From a virus, in IMG/VR virus record IMGVR_UViG_3300049911_000068, positions 1 through 40,408 of that record: a stretch of DNA of 40,408 bases; one strand, given 5' to 3'. This document shows, piece by piece, positions 24,301-32,007 of this stretch. The notes under the pieces were generated by a model. That model was not told the DNA's origin. It ran no database searches and saw only the letters and a program-made list of their open reading frames with translations. Every line of letters begins with the position of its first letter. Positions within the stretch are counted from its first letter, which is position 1. A program made the translations under genes and the position numbers.

Positions 24301-25673
24301 AGATTGAGCAGTTCCTGCACGATTGGGATACGAGCGTTATACATTATCTTGAAAAATCGGCCAATGTCGTCGAACAGAGACGGTTTTTCGGCAAACAATC
24401 CGATGAAGTTGTTGCAGCAAGGAAAACGGTTGAAGCGTTAAAAACTCGAATCTTCAAACTCAAAAACGAATCGTTAATAGACGAGGACAGGATACGGACT
24501 GCCTCGAAGAAACTGAATGAATTGCAGGATGCTTACGAATCACTGAATGAAGCTCCTGTCGATGAGTCAATCGCCGCAGAGGTTACACGACTTGCCGAAG
24601 GCGGCAAATTAACTTCCTCACAACAGAAAGATTTGCAAGGCATATTGACTGGTATTTTCAATAGAAAACCGACCGGCAAGGTTATGAGAACGGCGATACG
24701 TTGGACATATTATGACCTGCTTAATAATGTAACCCAATACCTGACGCAATTGGGTGATTTATCTTTCTCTTTATACCGCGCTCCACTGCAATTTCCGAAG
24801 GCGTTTGGCAAAGCCCTCGTCGGCAAAAGCGATATAACTCTGCACGATATTTACGTTCATCCGTTGGGACAAGAATGGACGGACAGTGGCCTTGAAACAT
24901 TCGGCGAAAAGATTATGTTCGCTATTCGCAAGGGCGATACTGTCGGCAAAGAAACATTCATCAATTCCGTGTTTGAGAACTACCGCGCCAAACTGCAAAA
25001 AGACCCAATGAGAGAACGAAAGCGACTTACAAAAGTATTCGGCAAGGAAACGGCGACAGTTATAGCCGACCTGCAAGCGGGCAAGGTTTCCGAGAACGTC
25101 AAATATCTATTAGCAACAGAGTTATCAGGTATACAACCAATATCCATAGCCGATATGCCGGAAGGATACGCAAAGTCCGGCAATATGAGATTTCTATATG
25201 TTTTGAAAAGCTTTTCACTCAAGCGTTTGGATTTTATGCGGACAGAGTCGTGTTTTTTTTTTTCCCACCCCAATCACAAACCCAAGGATTTTATGACAGG
25301 AATGGGGCGGCTAATCTGGATGACGACGCTATTCACCGCAACAGGAGCATCGACTGATTTGGTGAAGGATTTCATCTACGGTAAGCCGATTGATGTTTCT
25401 GACGAACTTTTGAATAACTTTTTGCAGATATTTCTGCTTTCCCGATATGCTGTTCGTAAAGTTAAAGAAGGCGCAAAGGGCGTTCTGACGCAAAACATTT
25501 TCCCGACCAAGAGCATTGATAATGCCTCAAAAGATTTAGTTGTTCATCTAAGCGATAATGAGGACGGCAAAGGATGGGAATTAGTTAAGAGCATACCGCT
25601 TGTTGGTGATATACTATATTGGCGGTTTGGCGAAGGCAGACGCAAGTTAGAAGAAAGGACACCAAGTGAGTAG
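21300..25673 (+). CDS. Very large internal virion / ejection protein (gp16-like)
   Basis: 1457 aa, the size expected for gp16-type proteins (about 1,300-1,500 aa). It has a helical N-terminus, several Gly/Ala hydrophobic stretches (about residues 240-350, for example GALGMIPKE and ATVVTGGLTAEALAGTISAKIAQSIGAG) that could be membrane-interacting, a long helical middle, and a C-terminus ending ELVKSIPLVGDILYWRFGEGRRK. The last motif (IPLxGxxxYWxFGxG) recurs in ejection proteins of environmental podoviruses. No lysozyme or transglycosylase motif seen. An 11-base T tract (25253-25263) interrupts the coding region in frame. Confidence 0.75.
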   Translation: MPEEIDLGIAPEGEVDLGVATVEPDIAAVPIELQKESQARQLTAYVLANESGLDVNDVIDNYANITEQLYGVKNMHPGSVLGRMEMEGKVITPEKMDEDISVIAESIGAGKPPDKEVLRRAQSASHNSNIKFARENFYNENSEVLKLAEGKPAMPPVGEVLAMPVYEREKLLDGNYFAALVAAVPTKQDAKNLLRERTAVFGEAIRNYDSGAKDEIAKKYAQAETGFVSEFGKAAKKTTASIGAGALGMIPKEVQPELAELKDVFLDYMKSPELTPSDTSSAMNFIGRSTGSVVPYVMATVVTGGLTAEALAGTISAKIAQSIGAGTIAFATMGEEAKQNALDKGASEQEAELERLIVGGGSAVLMAVQVDKLFRFANPTAQKMLIDNITQSTKNAMIQSGGRLTKEVVALGINGGVTMAAQEGLIIATPAYLRDEYPKTPGGNPDWFAIATQMTEAGAGGAFANIIVGGGFRSYESVRTSGYKNKLARLISITENLDYATSKKVASNILHRQLDGQGDFDGLYKEEVGKYRLPAQVTVEPTVLPDIPVTAKPTPIPPRNRMDAIRDRINQLVEASKTPEGVKNLERFADEMTALDTEYEFLKNLDNRSVDQLVRDARRRGIEIPKHKSKQKLIRALRWEDTDLARTNARLDQTNTDLRIEAKEDGTYDLMIPAGEAGVFNVRNFKDVVAAEEYANTIVNPELQPAFTSELTPEMRGRKFWQEKGIAKEVAKKPQWATVEEALAAEGLLKPLKPGSKESQRAAEIRGQYNTSTPHPEKLPEDFVKANMGKVKPSIVGKIGKLVTSIGKGIDFLAGDMLTRAQNISPEVGVRISEYIHGVRKRTTDWIQGVEPFLRKVEAITDESDRRRMELAARNLSEGDIDDLVKKYNLEAEYQTFRNTMDDAYNNQKAVGVDMDYRRTYFPLSIKDLDGLLEFLGTTEKHSLIEESINKKKAKQGGRPLSEEQKISLVNSLLRGYTTDNISLARPGHAKERTLGIIDSQIEQFLHDWDTSVIHYLEKSANVVEQRRFFGKQSDEVVAARKTVEALKTRIFKLKNESLIDEDRIRTASKKLNELQDAYESLNEAPVDESIAAEVTRLAEGGKLTSSQQKDLQGILTGIFNRKPTGKVMRTAIRWTYYDLLNNVTQYLTQLGDLSFSLYRAPLQFPKAFGKALVGKSDITLHDIYVHPLGQEWTDSGLETFGEKIMFAIRKGDTVGKETFINSVFENYRAKLQKDPMRERKRLTKVFGKETATVIADLQAGKVSENVKYLLATELSGIQPISIADMPEGYAKSGNMRFLYVLKSFSLKRLDFMRTESCFFFSHPNHKPKDFMTGMGRLIWMTTLFTATGASTDLVKDFIYGKPIDVSDELLNNFLQIFLLSRYAVRKVKEGAKGVLTQNIFPTKSIDNASKDLVVHLSDNEDGKGWELVKSIPLVGDILYWRFGEGRRKLEERTPSE

Positions 25674-26913
25674 AGTTGAAGGCAAAAAGGTTCTGGTTTA
25701 TGACCTGGGACTTTTTCCTGAGCTGGCATCCCGTCTTGTCCGAGACAGCGCAGAGGTTTTCTATTACGTTCCCTGGGCAGAAGCTTTTCCTAAAAGCAAT
25801 AAAGCACTTATCGGCGAAAACTTCGATGGATTGCAGCGTGTGTTAAACTTTTGGGATTACATCGATGATGTGGATTTCCTGTATTTCCCTGATACTCATT
25901 GCGGCGATTTGGTTGAATATCTTAAACGTAACGGCTATCTTGTTGCCGGTGTCGGTCAGGCGGAAAAACTCGAATTAGACCGTTGGTATGGCAGACAGAT
26001 TCAGGCGGACGCTGGATTGCCGACGCAGAAAACCCGCAAGATTCACGGCTTCAAGGCACTCGATGCGCTACTTCAAAAAGAGGAAAATCTTTTCGTAAAG
26101 CTCAATATCTTTCGCGGGGATATAGAGAGTTTCAAGCACGTCGATTACGATAACAGTAAACCACTACTTGACCATTTACAATACGAATTAGGCCCGAAAG
26201 CCGAGCATTTGGACTTCATCATCGAGGAGCAAATTGACGGAGTTGAACCTGGCTTAGACGGCATTGTATTTGACGGCGATAATCTTTCACCGTGTATGGT
26301 CGGTTATGAAATCAAGGGTTCTGGATATATCGGTTCTGTTATGCCATACGATAAAGTGCCAAAGCAGCTTAAAAATATAAATGATGCGCTTGCGCCCGTA
26401 TTCGAGGAAATGCAGACGCGGTTCTTTTTTTCGACAGAGGCGATGATACCCAATGAAACTGAAGGTTATCTTATTGATTATACTCTTAGGCACGCCGCTC
26501 CTACGGTGTCCGCTATTCAGACGGAACTGATTGAAAACTTCGGCGATGTGATTTACGGCCTTGCGACGGGTGAGAAGATTCAGCCGATTATGAATTATAA
26601 ATACGCGGCGGCAGTGCCGCTTGAAAGCGAGTGGGCTGATAAGCACTGGCTCAAGGTTACGGTCGAACCAGAAGTCCGCCGATGGTTCAAATTCCGTATG
26701 GCCTGTTCATTCGATGGTAATTATTATTCAACGCCTGGATTCCAATCGCTTGGCTCTGTCGTAGCATTGGGCGATACTATTGAAGAAACGATTGATTTAC
26801 TTAAAGAACGCGCCGAAATGGTCAAGGCCCATCAGATCGAAGTCAACCTTGCAGACCTCGAATGTATTACAGAACAAATTGATGAAGGCCGAGAACTCGG
26901 CGTGGAGTTTTAA
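25666..26913 (+). CDS. ATP-grasp (PurD-like) protein in the virion operon
   Basis: 415 aa, GTG start overlapping the previous gene by 8 bases. An N-terminal Rossmann-like part (KKVLVYDLGLFPELASRL) is followed by GVGQAEKLELDRWYGRQIQADAGLPTQ, ENLFVKLNIFRG, DFIIEEQIDGVEPGLDGIVFDGD, and EGYLIDYTLRHAAPT ... GDVIYGLATGE. This order matches ATP-grasp ligases of the phosphoribosylglycinamide synthetase type (lysine, acidic pair, then E-x-N/D-x-x-x-R-x-x-x-P). The Gly-rich loop is reduced. Substrate unknown; it is unlikely to be true purine synthesis given its place between ejection and fibre genes. It may modify a virion or cell-surface component. Confidence 0.75.
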   Translation: MSRVEGKKVLVYDLGLFPELASRLVRDSAEVFYYVPWAEAFPKSNKALIGENFDGLQRVLNFWDYIDDVDFLYFPDTHCGDLVEYLKRNGYLVAGVGQAEKLELDRWYGRQIQADAGLPTQKTRKIHGFKALDALLQKEENLFVKLNIFRGDIESFKHVDYDNSKPLLDHLQYELGPKAEHLDFIIEEQIDGVEPGLDGIVFDGDNLSPCMVGYEIKGSGYIGSVMPYDKVPKQLKNINDALAPVFEEMQTRFFFSTEAMIPNETEGYLIDYTLRHAAPTVSAIQTELIENFGDVIYGLATGEKIQPIMNYKYAAAVPLESEWADKHWLKVTVEPEVRRWFKFRMACSFDGNYYSTPGFQSLGSVVALGDTIEETIDLLKERAEMVKAHQIEVNLADLECITEQIDEGRELGVEF

Positions 26914-26915
26914 TT

Positions 26916-28646
26916 ATGACACAATTAAACGCAGTTCCCCCGCAATCGTTGTTGAAAACCGATTCCGTTATTTTTGCGGGAATGACTCTTACTGGCCTTA
27001 CCTCTTCTCGTCTTGTCGCTACTGATGGTGCAGATGCTTTAACCTCTGTTGCTAATCTACAAAGTTGGATTGCCGGAACAAGCAATCAAATAGTTACTGC
27101 CGATGATGGCGATGGAACTATAACTTTATCCACCCCGCAGAATATTCATACGGGGGCAACTAATTTTACGGTTGCGGGATTAACTATTTCAGGATTAGCG
27201 GGGTCTGCTAATTATGTCGCTGGATATACTACCGGTGGTTTGTTGACATCAACAAATCTTAGTTTTACAGCGAACACGTTGACTTTTACAGGAGATATTA
27301 CCTATACAGGGTCGTTTGAATTAGTAACGACAGGTTATGATACAACTTTTTTGAAATTAAGAACTGTATCTGATTCTACTAAAACATACATATCTTTCAG
27401 AGATTCCGGCATAGTAACAATGCAATGTCAGGATACTTCCGGTGGTATGGCTTTTGATTTAATGACCAAAGATGGCGACGCAACTGACGCCTGTTATATG
27501 AATATCTTTGCCGCCCAGAATATGCCCGATTGCACAAATATAGCGATATTACAGTTTGGATATACTCCCACTGGTAACAAGTATATTTTGTGGTCAGCGG
27601 CTGCTGGTTCAGGAACTGGCGTTGCTGTATATCCCATACATATTTATACAGGAACAAATGCTGGACAACTTGTATGCAATACCGATGGGACTATTTCTAT
27701 CGGTTCTCTTTCCGGCCTTCTCAAAGGCACAGCGGGTGTAGTTTCTGCGATAACGGACAATTCCTCTTTGTGGAACGGGATAACTGCCGCTGGAACTGGT
27801 TTTATAAAACAGACGCCTTCGGGAACATTTGCCGACGACACTTTTGGAACTCAATACTATATTCCTGTATCGACTGGCACGGGTTTTTCATATAACGCTG
27901 CTTTGATTTCTGATGCTTCCTATAATCTTATCGGCACGGGTTACGCAAGATTTAATGGCGGGTTGGGGATAAATGGAAATCCAACAGCCGGTAATTTTAT
28001 TCATAATTATAATCCTTCTACTGCTGGCACTGTCGGTTATTTTCTTATTTCGACATCTGTTTGGAATGGGCCGGGGACAATAAATACATTAGCAACAGGG
28101 ATAAATTTTTCTTCTTTCTGGATTCCAGCTGCTGGTGCAACGGGAAATAGAACTGTATCTTTATTGCAAGGTGGTTACGGAAATATCATTTTTGACGTTA
28201 GGGGTTTAATTGATTCAAGAAACTATATTGTAACAGTAGCTAACGCATATAACACCGTTTTACAGTTATATAAGGATTCTGGAACTTTAGGCACAGTCCA
28301 GATGACTGCATTTAACCATTATAGAGCGGGTGCGATTTCTAATACTGGTTCAGTTGGAATACCAACAGTTAATGCTTTTTATGATTCAGGACAAACGGCG
28401 GGAACTACGAATAACTGGGGTTTAGCAATAAACACTGCAAACAATTACATCGGCGGCAGTTTGAGTATCGGCAAAGTAACTGCTCCGACTATCCCTCTTG
28501 ACGTAGTGGGTGCAATACTCAATACTACAACTATTGAAGCTGGAACGGGATTTAGATGTGGTGGAACTGCGCCTTGTGCGGATAATACATATGCTCTTCC
28601 AACTTCGATAACGACAAAGGGCGGCATAATAACAGCAATATCGTAG
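26916..28646 (+). CDS. Tail fibre / tip protein, 576 aa
   Basis: GGAGTTTTAATT precedes the ATG. Beta-rich, with Gly/Thr/Ala/Ser repeats (TLTGLTSSRLVATDGADALTSVANL, VSAITDNSSLWNGITAAGTGFIKQTPSG), typical of trimeric fibre and tail tip proteins. The C-terminus (LDVVGAILNTTTIEAGTGF then YALPTSITTKGGIITAIS) matches the short trimer tip found in many phage fibres. Probably binds host surface. There is no S74 chaperone domain. Position at the end of the virion block also fits. Confidence 0.75.
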   Translation: MTQLNAVPPQSLLKTDSVIFAGMTLTGLTSSRLVATDGADALTSVANLQSWIAGTSNQIVTADDGDGTITLSTPQNIHTGATNFTVAGLTISGLAGSANYVAGYTTGGLLTSTNLSFTANTLTFTGDITYTGSFELVTTGYDTTFLKLRTVSDSTKTYISFRDSGIVTMQCQDTSGGMAFDLMTKDGDATDACYMNIFAAQNMPDCTNIAILQFGYTPTGNKYILWSAAAGSGTGVAVYPIHIYTGTNAGQLVCNTDGTISIGSLSGLLKGTAGVVSAITDNSSLWNGITAAGTGFIKQTPSGTFADDTFGTQYYIPVSTGTGFSYNAALISDASYNLIGTGYARFNGGLGINGNPTAGNFIHNYNPSTAGTVGYFLISTSVWNGPGTINTLATGINFSSFWIPAAGATGNRTVSLLQGGYGNIIFDVRGLIDSRNYIVTVANAYNTVLQLYKDSGTLGTVQMTAFNHYRAGAISNTGSVGIPTVNAFYDSGQTAGTTNNWGLAINTANNYIGGSLSIGKVTAPTIPLDVVGAILNTTTIEAGTGFRCGGTAPCADNTYALPTSITTKGGIITAIS

Positions 28647-28656
28647 GGAGCTTAAA

Positions 28657-28827
28657 ATGGCTGAGCAAACAAAAAACGTCGGCGAAATAACGAGCGAGGA
28701 ATTGGGATTGATGCTGGCTCAAAAAATAGCCGAAGCTAACATTATCCAAAAAGAATTAGAGGCGCGACTGCAAAGACACGCAGCAGCAGAAAAGGAGTTG
28801 AACAATAATGATACGGGAAAAACTTAA
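28657..28827 (+). CDS. Helical micro-protein, 56 aa
   Basis: GGGAGC lies 7 bases upstream of the ATG. A single charged helix (ITSEELGLMLAQKIAEANII then QKELEARLQRHAAAEKEL), likely coiled coil. Overlaps the holin-like gene by 20 bases. It may assist lysis or fibre assembly. Confidence 0.55.
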   Translation: MAEQTKNVGEITSEELGLMLAQKIAEANIIQKELEARLQRHAAAEKELNNNDTGKT

Positions 28828-29029
28828 CGGATTCATAACGCTCAAGGACGTTGTTTACTGGATTGCAATAGTCGCCGCTCTTATTGGGCCGTATCTTATC
28901 CACGAAAGGCGCATTGCTGATATGCAGACAGATATTGCGCTTATCAAATTTCAATTAGGAGAAGTCAAGGTTATGGTGCAAAAACACCTTGACGAATCTC
29001 GCGGCGTCAGTTGGTCAGAAGAAAACTAA
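28808..29029 (+). CDS. Holin-like / XhlA-type small membrane protein, 73 aa
   Basis: AAAGGAG precedes the ATG. One predicted membrane helix (DVVYWIAIVAALIGPYLI, about residues 14-31) then a charged coiled coil (IADMQTDIALIKFQLGEVKVMV). One TM plus helix is common among phage holin/haemolysin XhlA-type proteins. It is the last gene of the virion operon, a usual site for lysis genes, but I find no endolysin beside it. Tail-to-tail with the minus operon (stop codons overlap by 4 bases). Confidence 0.55.
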   Translation: MIREKLNGFITLKDVVYWIAIVAALIGPYLIHERRIADMQTDIALIKFQLGEVKVMVQKHLDESRGVSWSEEN

Positions 29030-29256
29030 TCTTCCTCAACATATTTATGCCTACTAATAAAAGCGTTGACCCTTTTGTTTTTCACAACCAAATTGCTTTC
29101 GATTTCTCCCGTGCAAATATCACATAAAGGTTCGTATGCAGTGCTGATAACTCTACTGCCAGAATCCCTTTTATGAATCACAATAATAGTCCATCTGTTG
29201 GAAATTTGACCTTCGACAACACCTGTGCGACCGCATTTATGACAAGCGAGAATCAC
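29026..29256 (-). CDS. Zinc-ribbon-like protein, 76 aa
   Basis: GTG start overlapping the RusA stop by 4 bases. CHKC (residues 5-8) and CDIC (45-48) form two CxxC knuckles about 40 residues apart, a zinc-ribbon arrangement. Last gene of the minus arm. Role unknown. Confidence 0.6.
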   Translation of the reverse strand: MILACHKCGRTGVVEGQISNRWTIIVIHKRDSGSRVISTAYEPLCDICTGEIESNLVVKNKRVNAFISRHKYVEED

Positions 29257-29621
29257 TTCTTGATTTCCTCAACGACTTTAATCATAAGCACTGTCCGAGG
29301 ATTGTCTGAATTATCAATGACGTGAACGTGATGGTCTTTAATTTGTTTATCGTTCTTCCAGTAAAAACCTTCCAATGCGTCTGTAATACACTTATAACAA
29401 TTGTCACCATCTTTGACATTTTTTCCAGAATAAAACGAAACATCTATCTCAAATCGATTATCTGTCGGGAATCCATCAGGTCGCCATTGCGCAAGACATT
29501 GAACGGTAAGAGATTCTTTTGCGCCAACCGATGGGTCATATTTGTTGCCATACTTGCCATCTCGATGACGCTCTTGTGAACGTGGCTCGCCTGGTATTGT
29601 GATAATCGCGTCAAAACACAC
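29253..29621 (-). CDS. rusA: RusA-like Holliday junction resolvase
   Basis: 122 aa, GTG start after AAGGAAAAG. The pattern KDGDNCYKCITDALEGFYWKNDKQI is the RusA core (D-x-DN-xxK-xxxDaLxGxxxxDDxqI), in which aspartates bind metal for cleavage of four-way DNA junctions. RusA family proteins are about 120 aa, so the length is complete. It acts in recombination-dependent replication or in debranching before packaging. Located with the SSB-like gene in the minus early arm. Confidence 0.85.
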   Translation of the reverse strand: MCFDAIITIPGEPRSQERHRDGKYGNKYDPSVGAKESLTVQCLAQWRPDGFPTDNRFEIDVSFYSGKNVKDGDNCYKCITDALEGFYWKNDKQIKDHHVHVIDNSDNPRTVLMIKVVEEIKK

Positions 29622-29798
29622 TTACTTTTCCTTCTTGACCCTTATTCTGATTTCTTGTGTTTTAAGCGGACAATAATCAGGAGTTATATTGCAACCTTTG
29701 TCTTTCGGGTCGTCAACAGGACAGAATTTGGAAAGATACCGACAAAATCCGCCTTTTTGCAATGGACAATCAACGTAACTATTTACGCGGATAATCAT
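29622..29798 (-). CDS. Cys-rich micro-protein, 58 aa
   Basis: Cysteines at 11, 19, 26, 37 and 43 (VDCPLQKGGFCRYLSKFCP ... GCNITPDYCP) suggest a small zinc knuckle. Start overlaps the previous stop (ATGA); the stop directly abuts the RusA GTG. No family recognised. Confidence 0.55.
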   Translation of the reverse strand: MIIRVNSYVDCPLQKGGFCRYLSKFCPVDDPKDKGCNITPDYCPLKTQEIRIRVKKEK

Positions 29799-29947
29799 TT
29801 CGGTCTTTTAGAGAAATACTCCGTTGCTTCTTTAATTCTTTTTGTGCATTTTTCTTTTGCAATATCAATCCGATGTTTTATGTCGCCTTCATCAAGCCGG
29901 TATTTGACCTCAAAAGGGGATGTCGCTTTTTGGCGTTCCCATCGCAT
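29795..29947 (-). CDS. Basic micro-protein, 50 aa
   Basis: Begins within the last 38 bases of the SSB-like gene in another frame and ends on ATGA with the next gene. Lys/Arg-rich (IAKEKCTKRIKEATEYFSKRPK). Filling the 29799-29909 space between two firm genes with overlapping starts and stops supports it as real. Confidence 0.45.
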   Translation of the reverse strand: MRWERQKATSPFEVKYRLDEGDIKHRIDIAKEKCTKRIKEATEYFSKRPK

Positions 29948-30548
29948 CTTGCGTTGCTTTTAATTCATCACTGTTTTGCGCGTGCGTAACGGCTTTATAT
30001 TCGACGGATGATTTTATCTGCTCTTTTATCCAATCAGGTAATCCTTCGGGGATATTAGTATAGCCGTCAATGTCCATATCGAAGCTGATCACCGGATTCT
30101 CTGGTTTACAGACAGTCAGTCCCTTCATTAGTTTGGCAACAGACGCGACTTTGGCAACAATCTTTTTGGTTGACCCTTGTGATTGTTCATTACTGATTGA
30201 CAGCATACAATTTGTGCCGAGAACGCTTCGTAAATCGAAAGCTTCCAACTCTTCTACTGTAAACGGAACGCCCCGCCAACCGACCAAGTGCTGATACAGT
30301 TTCGCTTTTTCGTGCAGGGAAGCCGTATAAATCTTTGATATTGCCCTCGGCAAATTGACCATTTGCCCATCTCTTTCGAGGTCTATTCTTTCCGAAGGAA
30401 TTTCCCACGCCAAAAGCACCTGTTTGTTGTCTTTATCAAACAAAGTATTATGATGCGTTCCTATATCAATCACTTGATAACATATTGCTTGATATGTTCC
30501 TGCTTCAATGGGCGGGAATCCTGCCGATGCGTTTACTGTTAAACTCAT
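29910..30548 (-). CDS. Phage single-strand DNA-binding-like protein with DIPF tip
   Basis: 212 aa; AAAGGGG precedes the ATG. The pattern IEAGTYQAICYQVIDIGTHH ... QVLLAWEIPSERI then LHEKAKLYQHLVGWRG ... LRSVLGTNCMLSI is that of a phage protein annotated as SSB-like or DUF669-like, with an OB-type beta core. The last residues PKSDIPF reproduce the C-terminal tip of bacterial SSB (DDDIPF), through which SSB recruits partners. It probably coats phage ssDNA and recruits host or phage recombination factors. Adjacent to the RusA gene. Confidence 0.75.
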   Translation of the reverse strand: MSLTVNASAGFPPIEAGTYQAICYQVIDIGTHHNTLFDKDNKQVLLAWEIPSERIDLERDGQMVNLPRAISKIYTASLHEKAKLYQHLVGWRGVPFTVEELEAFDLRSVLGTNCMLSISNEQSQGSTKKIVAKVASVAKLMKGLTVCKPENPVISFDMDIDGYTNIPEGLPDWIKEQIKSSVEYKAVTHAQNSDELKATQDAMGTPKSDIPF

Positions 30549-30733
30549 TGATTACCCCTTTCATCATTATCTGTTTCATTGGATATTTTTGCTTCTGCCA
30601 TACGGCGGGCAATGGATATTTTTTTACGGGTTTTGCGTAAATGGCTTTGTGCCCATTCATAAAACTGTTTTTGCTCATCAACAGGTAATTTATTTATGTC
30701 TGATAACTGAATGTCTGCTAATTCAAAGTCCAT
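30545..30733 (-). CDS. Helical hypothetical protein, 62 aa
   Basis: I start at 30733 (MDFELAD), which overlaps the end of the zinc-ribbon gene; the longer reading is a shadow. Mostly charged helix (VDEQKQFYEWAQSHLRKTRKKISIARRM). The stop overlaps the SSB-like start (ATGA). Function unknown. Confidence 0.55.
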   Translation of the reverse strand: MDFELADIQLSDINKLPVDEQKQFYEWAQSHLRKTRKKISIARRMAEAKISNETDNDERGNQ

Positions 30734-30896
30734 TGACTTGTTCTTTCTTTTTCGGTATTGGAATACAATCAGGACACACAAGGCGGTCGGGCTTGTTGTT
30801 TTCCAGTAAAATTGCCCAACCGAGTGGACGATTCCAGGTTTCTCTGATTTCCGGTTTGGCCTCCTTGCCACAATAATCACATTTTGCTGTTATCAT
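30723..30896 (-). CDS. Zinc-ribbon protein, 57 aa
   Basis: TGGAGAC lies 8 bases upstream of the ATG at 30896. CDYC (6-9) and CPDC (49-52) are spaced as a zinc ribbon, with ETWNRPLGWAILL between. Similar zinc-ribbon proteins occur in phage early regions. The role is unknown. Confidence 0.6.
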   Translation of the reverse strand: MITAKCDYCGKEAKPEIRETWNRPLGWAILLENNKPDRLVCPDCIPIPKKKEQVNGL

Positions 30897-31065
30897 TTTT
30901 TGTCTCCAGACATTTTGGTAATCTAATAAAAAACTGTGCGGGGTCTGCTGTTTCAATCGGTGGGAATCTAATATCTTGCCGACCATCGCTTTCAACTAAA
31001 GAACGTCTCAGGTCGTCACGTTCTTGTTCATTTTGCTTCCACGATTGGCGGTCGGTAATCGGCAT
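30877..31065 (-). CDS. Hypothetical protein, 62 aa
   Basis: A strong GAAGGAG sits 7 bases before the ATG at 31065. Charged, probably partly disordered (DRQSWKQNEQERDDLRRSL); near the C-terminus KCLETKND. It begins inside the last bases of the secreted-protein gene and may be co-translated with it. Confidence 0.55.
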   Translation of the reverse strand: MPITDRQSWKQNEQERDDLRRSLVESDGRQDIRFPPIETADPAQFFIRLPKCLETKNDNSKM

Positions 31066-31066
31066 A

Positions 31067-31690
31067 TCAATCTCCTTCGAGCCATAAATCACAAAACAGG
31101 GACATATCTTCAATACTTATGTTATTGTCTATTGTAAAAGCGGCAAACGAAAAGAAGTTATGAATAATAGGAAATGGGCCTGCACACCCGTATTCAATGT
31201 TCTGATACACTTGAGCAAAACCGCTAGTGGTCGCGGTCCAACTGCTACCGCATATAAGATGTGTTTGGTTGTTTACCGAATACCCTGTAGGGTTTACGAA
31301 TCCATCAAAGTAATATGCCCCTCCCGCTAAGCCGCAAATAAATAATCTATAAGGATAACCTTCTCTTTCCTCTGATGAATATAATACTGCCTGCAGTCCT
31401 GAATCTGTTACTGTGCCGTGTTCAACGGTTATTTCAGAAGAACTGTAATTATCGTATTTTGGCGATTCCCAACTATAACGATAATCTTCGCTTATACTAA
31501 GAATGAACAAACAATTTATTGTTCTATCTGTCTTTATATAACAATCGCTTTGAGCAAAAGAGACGCCGTCAAAATCATCTACGTCATATACAACAACGTA
31601 AATAGTTTCCGGTAAGCAGTCAGGAGTGGCGAAAGCTGTGCTGACAAATAAAAATAGGATGATGGTTAGATTTATCATTTTAACGGCCAT
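31067..31690 (-). CDS. Secreted protein with signal peptide and dockerin-like C-terminus
   Basis: 207 aa from the ATG at 31690, which is 6 bases after TATAAT on the minus strand. MAVKMINLTIILFLFVSTAFA is a clear signal peptide with a likely cut after AFA. The mature part is Ser/Tyr/Thr-rich with several cysteines (residues DCLPE, SDCYIK, INCLF, FICGLAGG, ICGSS, YGCAG) suited to disulphides. It ends ISIEDMSLFCDLWLEGD, resembling half of the dockerin-like tail (DfxxLaxxWLe) seen in many Planctomycetota secreted proteins. A secreted gene inside a replication arm is unusual and may alter the infected cell's surface. Confidence 0.65.
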   Translation of the reverse strand: MAVKMINLTIILFLFVSTAFATPDCLPETIYVVVYDVDDFDGVSFAQSDCYIKTDRTINCLFILSISEDYRYSWESPKYDNYSSSEITVEHGTVTDSGLQAVLYSSEEREGYPYRLFICGLAGGAYYFDGFVNPTGYSVNNQTHLICGSSWTATTSGFAQVYQNIEYGCAGPFPIIHNFFSFAAFTIDNNISIEDMSLFCDLWLEGD

Positions 31691-31696
31691 AAGTTT

Positions 31697-31723
31697 ATTA
31701 TACACGCAAAAACACTTTTTCAA
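31697..31723 (-). promoter_or_regulatory. Promoter for the secreted-protein gene (leaderless start)
   Basis: Minus strand TTGAAA (31723-31718), 15-base spacer, TATAAT (31702-31697), then 6 bases to the ATG. No Shine-Dalgarno. Short spacer lowers the confidence. Confidence 0.5.
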
Positions 31724-31842
31724 GAAAATTCTGTGCTTATTCATAGTGCGAAATCAAATAAAATACGCACAAGTTCGGTTTGTAGCGACTGTATCGTATA
31801 TGATAATTCCTTTCTACTTTTTTGCCGCCTCAATCGCGGTCT

Positions 31843-32007
31843 TTATGTTTTCCAATCCGCTACTGGGCAACAAATCAACCACGGTTCAAATCCGGCCTTT
31901 GACCAATAATCTTCTCGTTCTCTTGCATTCATTTCCAAAGCATATACTTCTACAAAAGGAATATGAATCGATTCAACATCTATCACGATAACCCACATAT
32001 ATTTCAT
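31843..32007 (-). CDS. Hypothetical protein, 54 aa
   Basis: GGTGAG precedes the ATG, which overlaps the stop of the preceding gene (ATGA). Residues MKYMWVIVIDVESIHIPFVEVY then LEMNAREREDYWSKAGFEPWLICC suggest a small alpha/beta protein. Following it, 31691-31842 shows only the promoter of the secreted-protein gene. Confidence 0.55.
   Translation of the reverse strand: MKYMWVIVIDVESIHIPFVEVYALEMNAREREDYWSKAGFEPWLICCPVADWKT

Noticed and set aside
25666-26913. Calling the ATP-grasp gene purD
   Set aside because: Motif order fits ATP-grasp, but the glycine-rich loop is reduced and the context is virion assembly; a metabolic name would be misleading.
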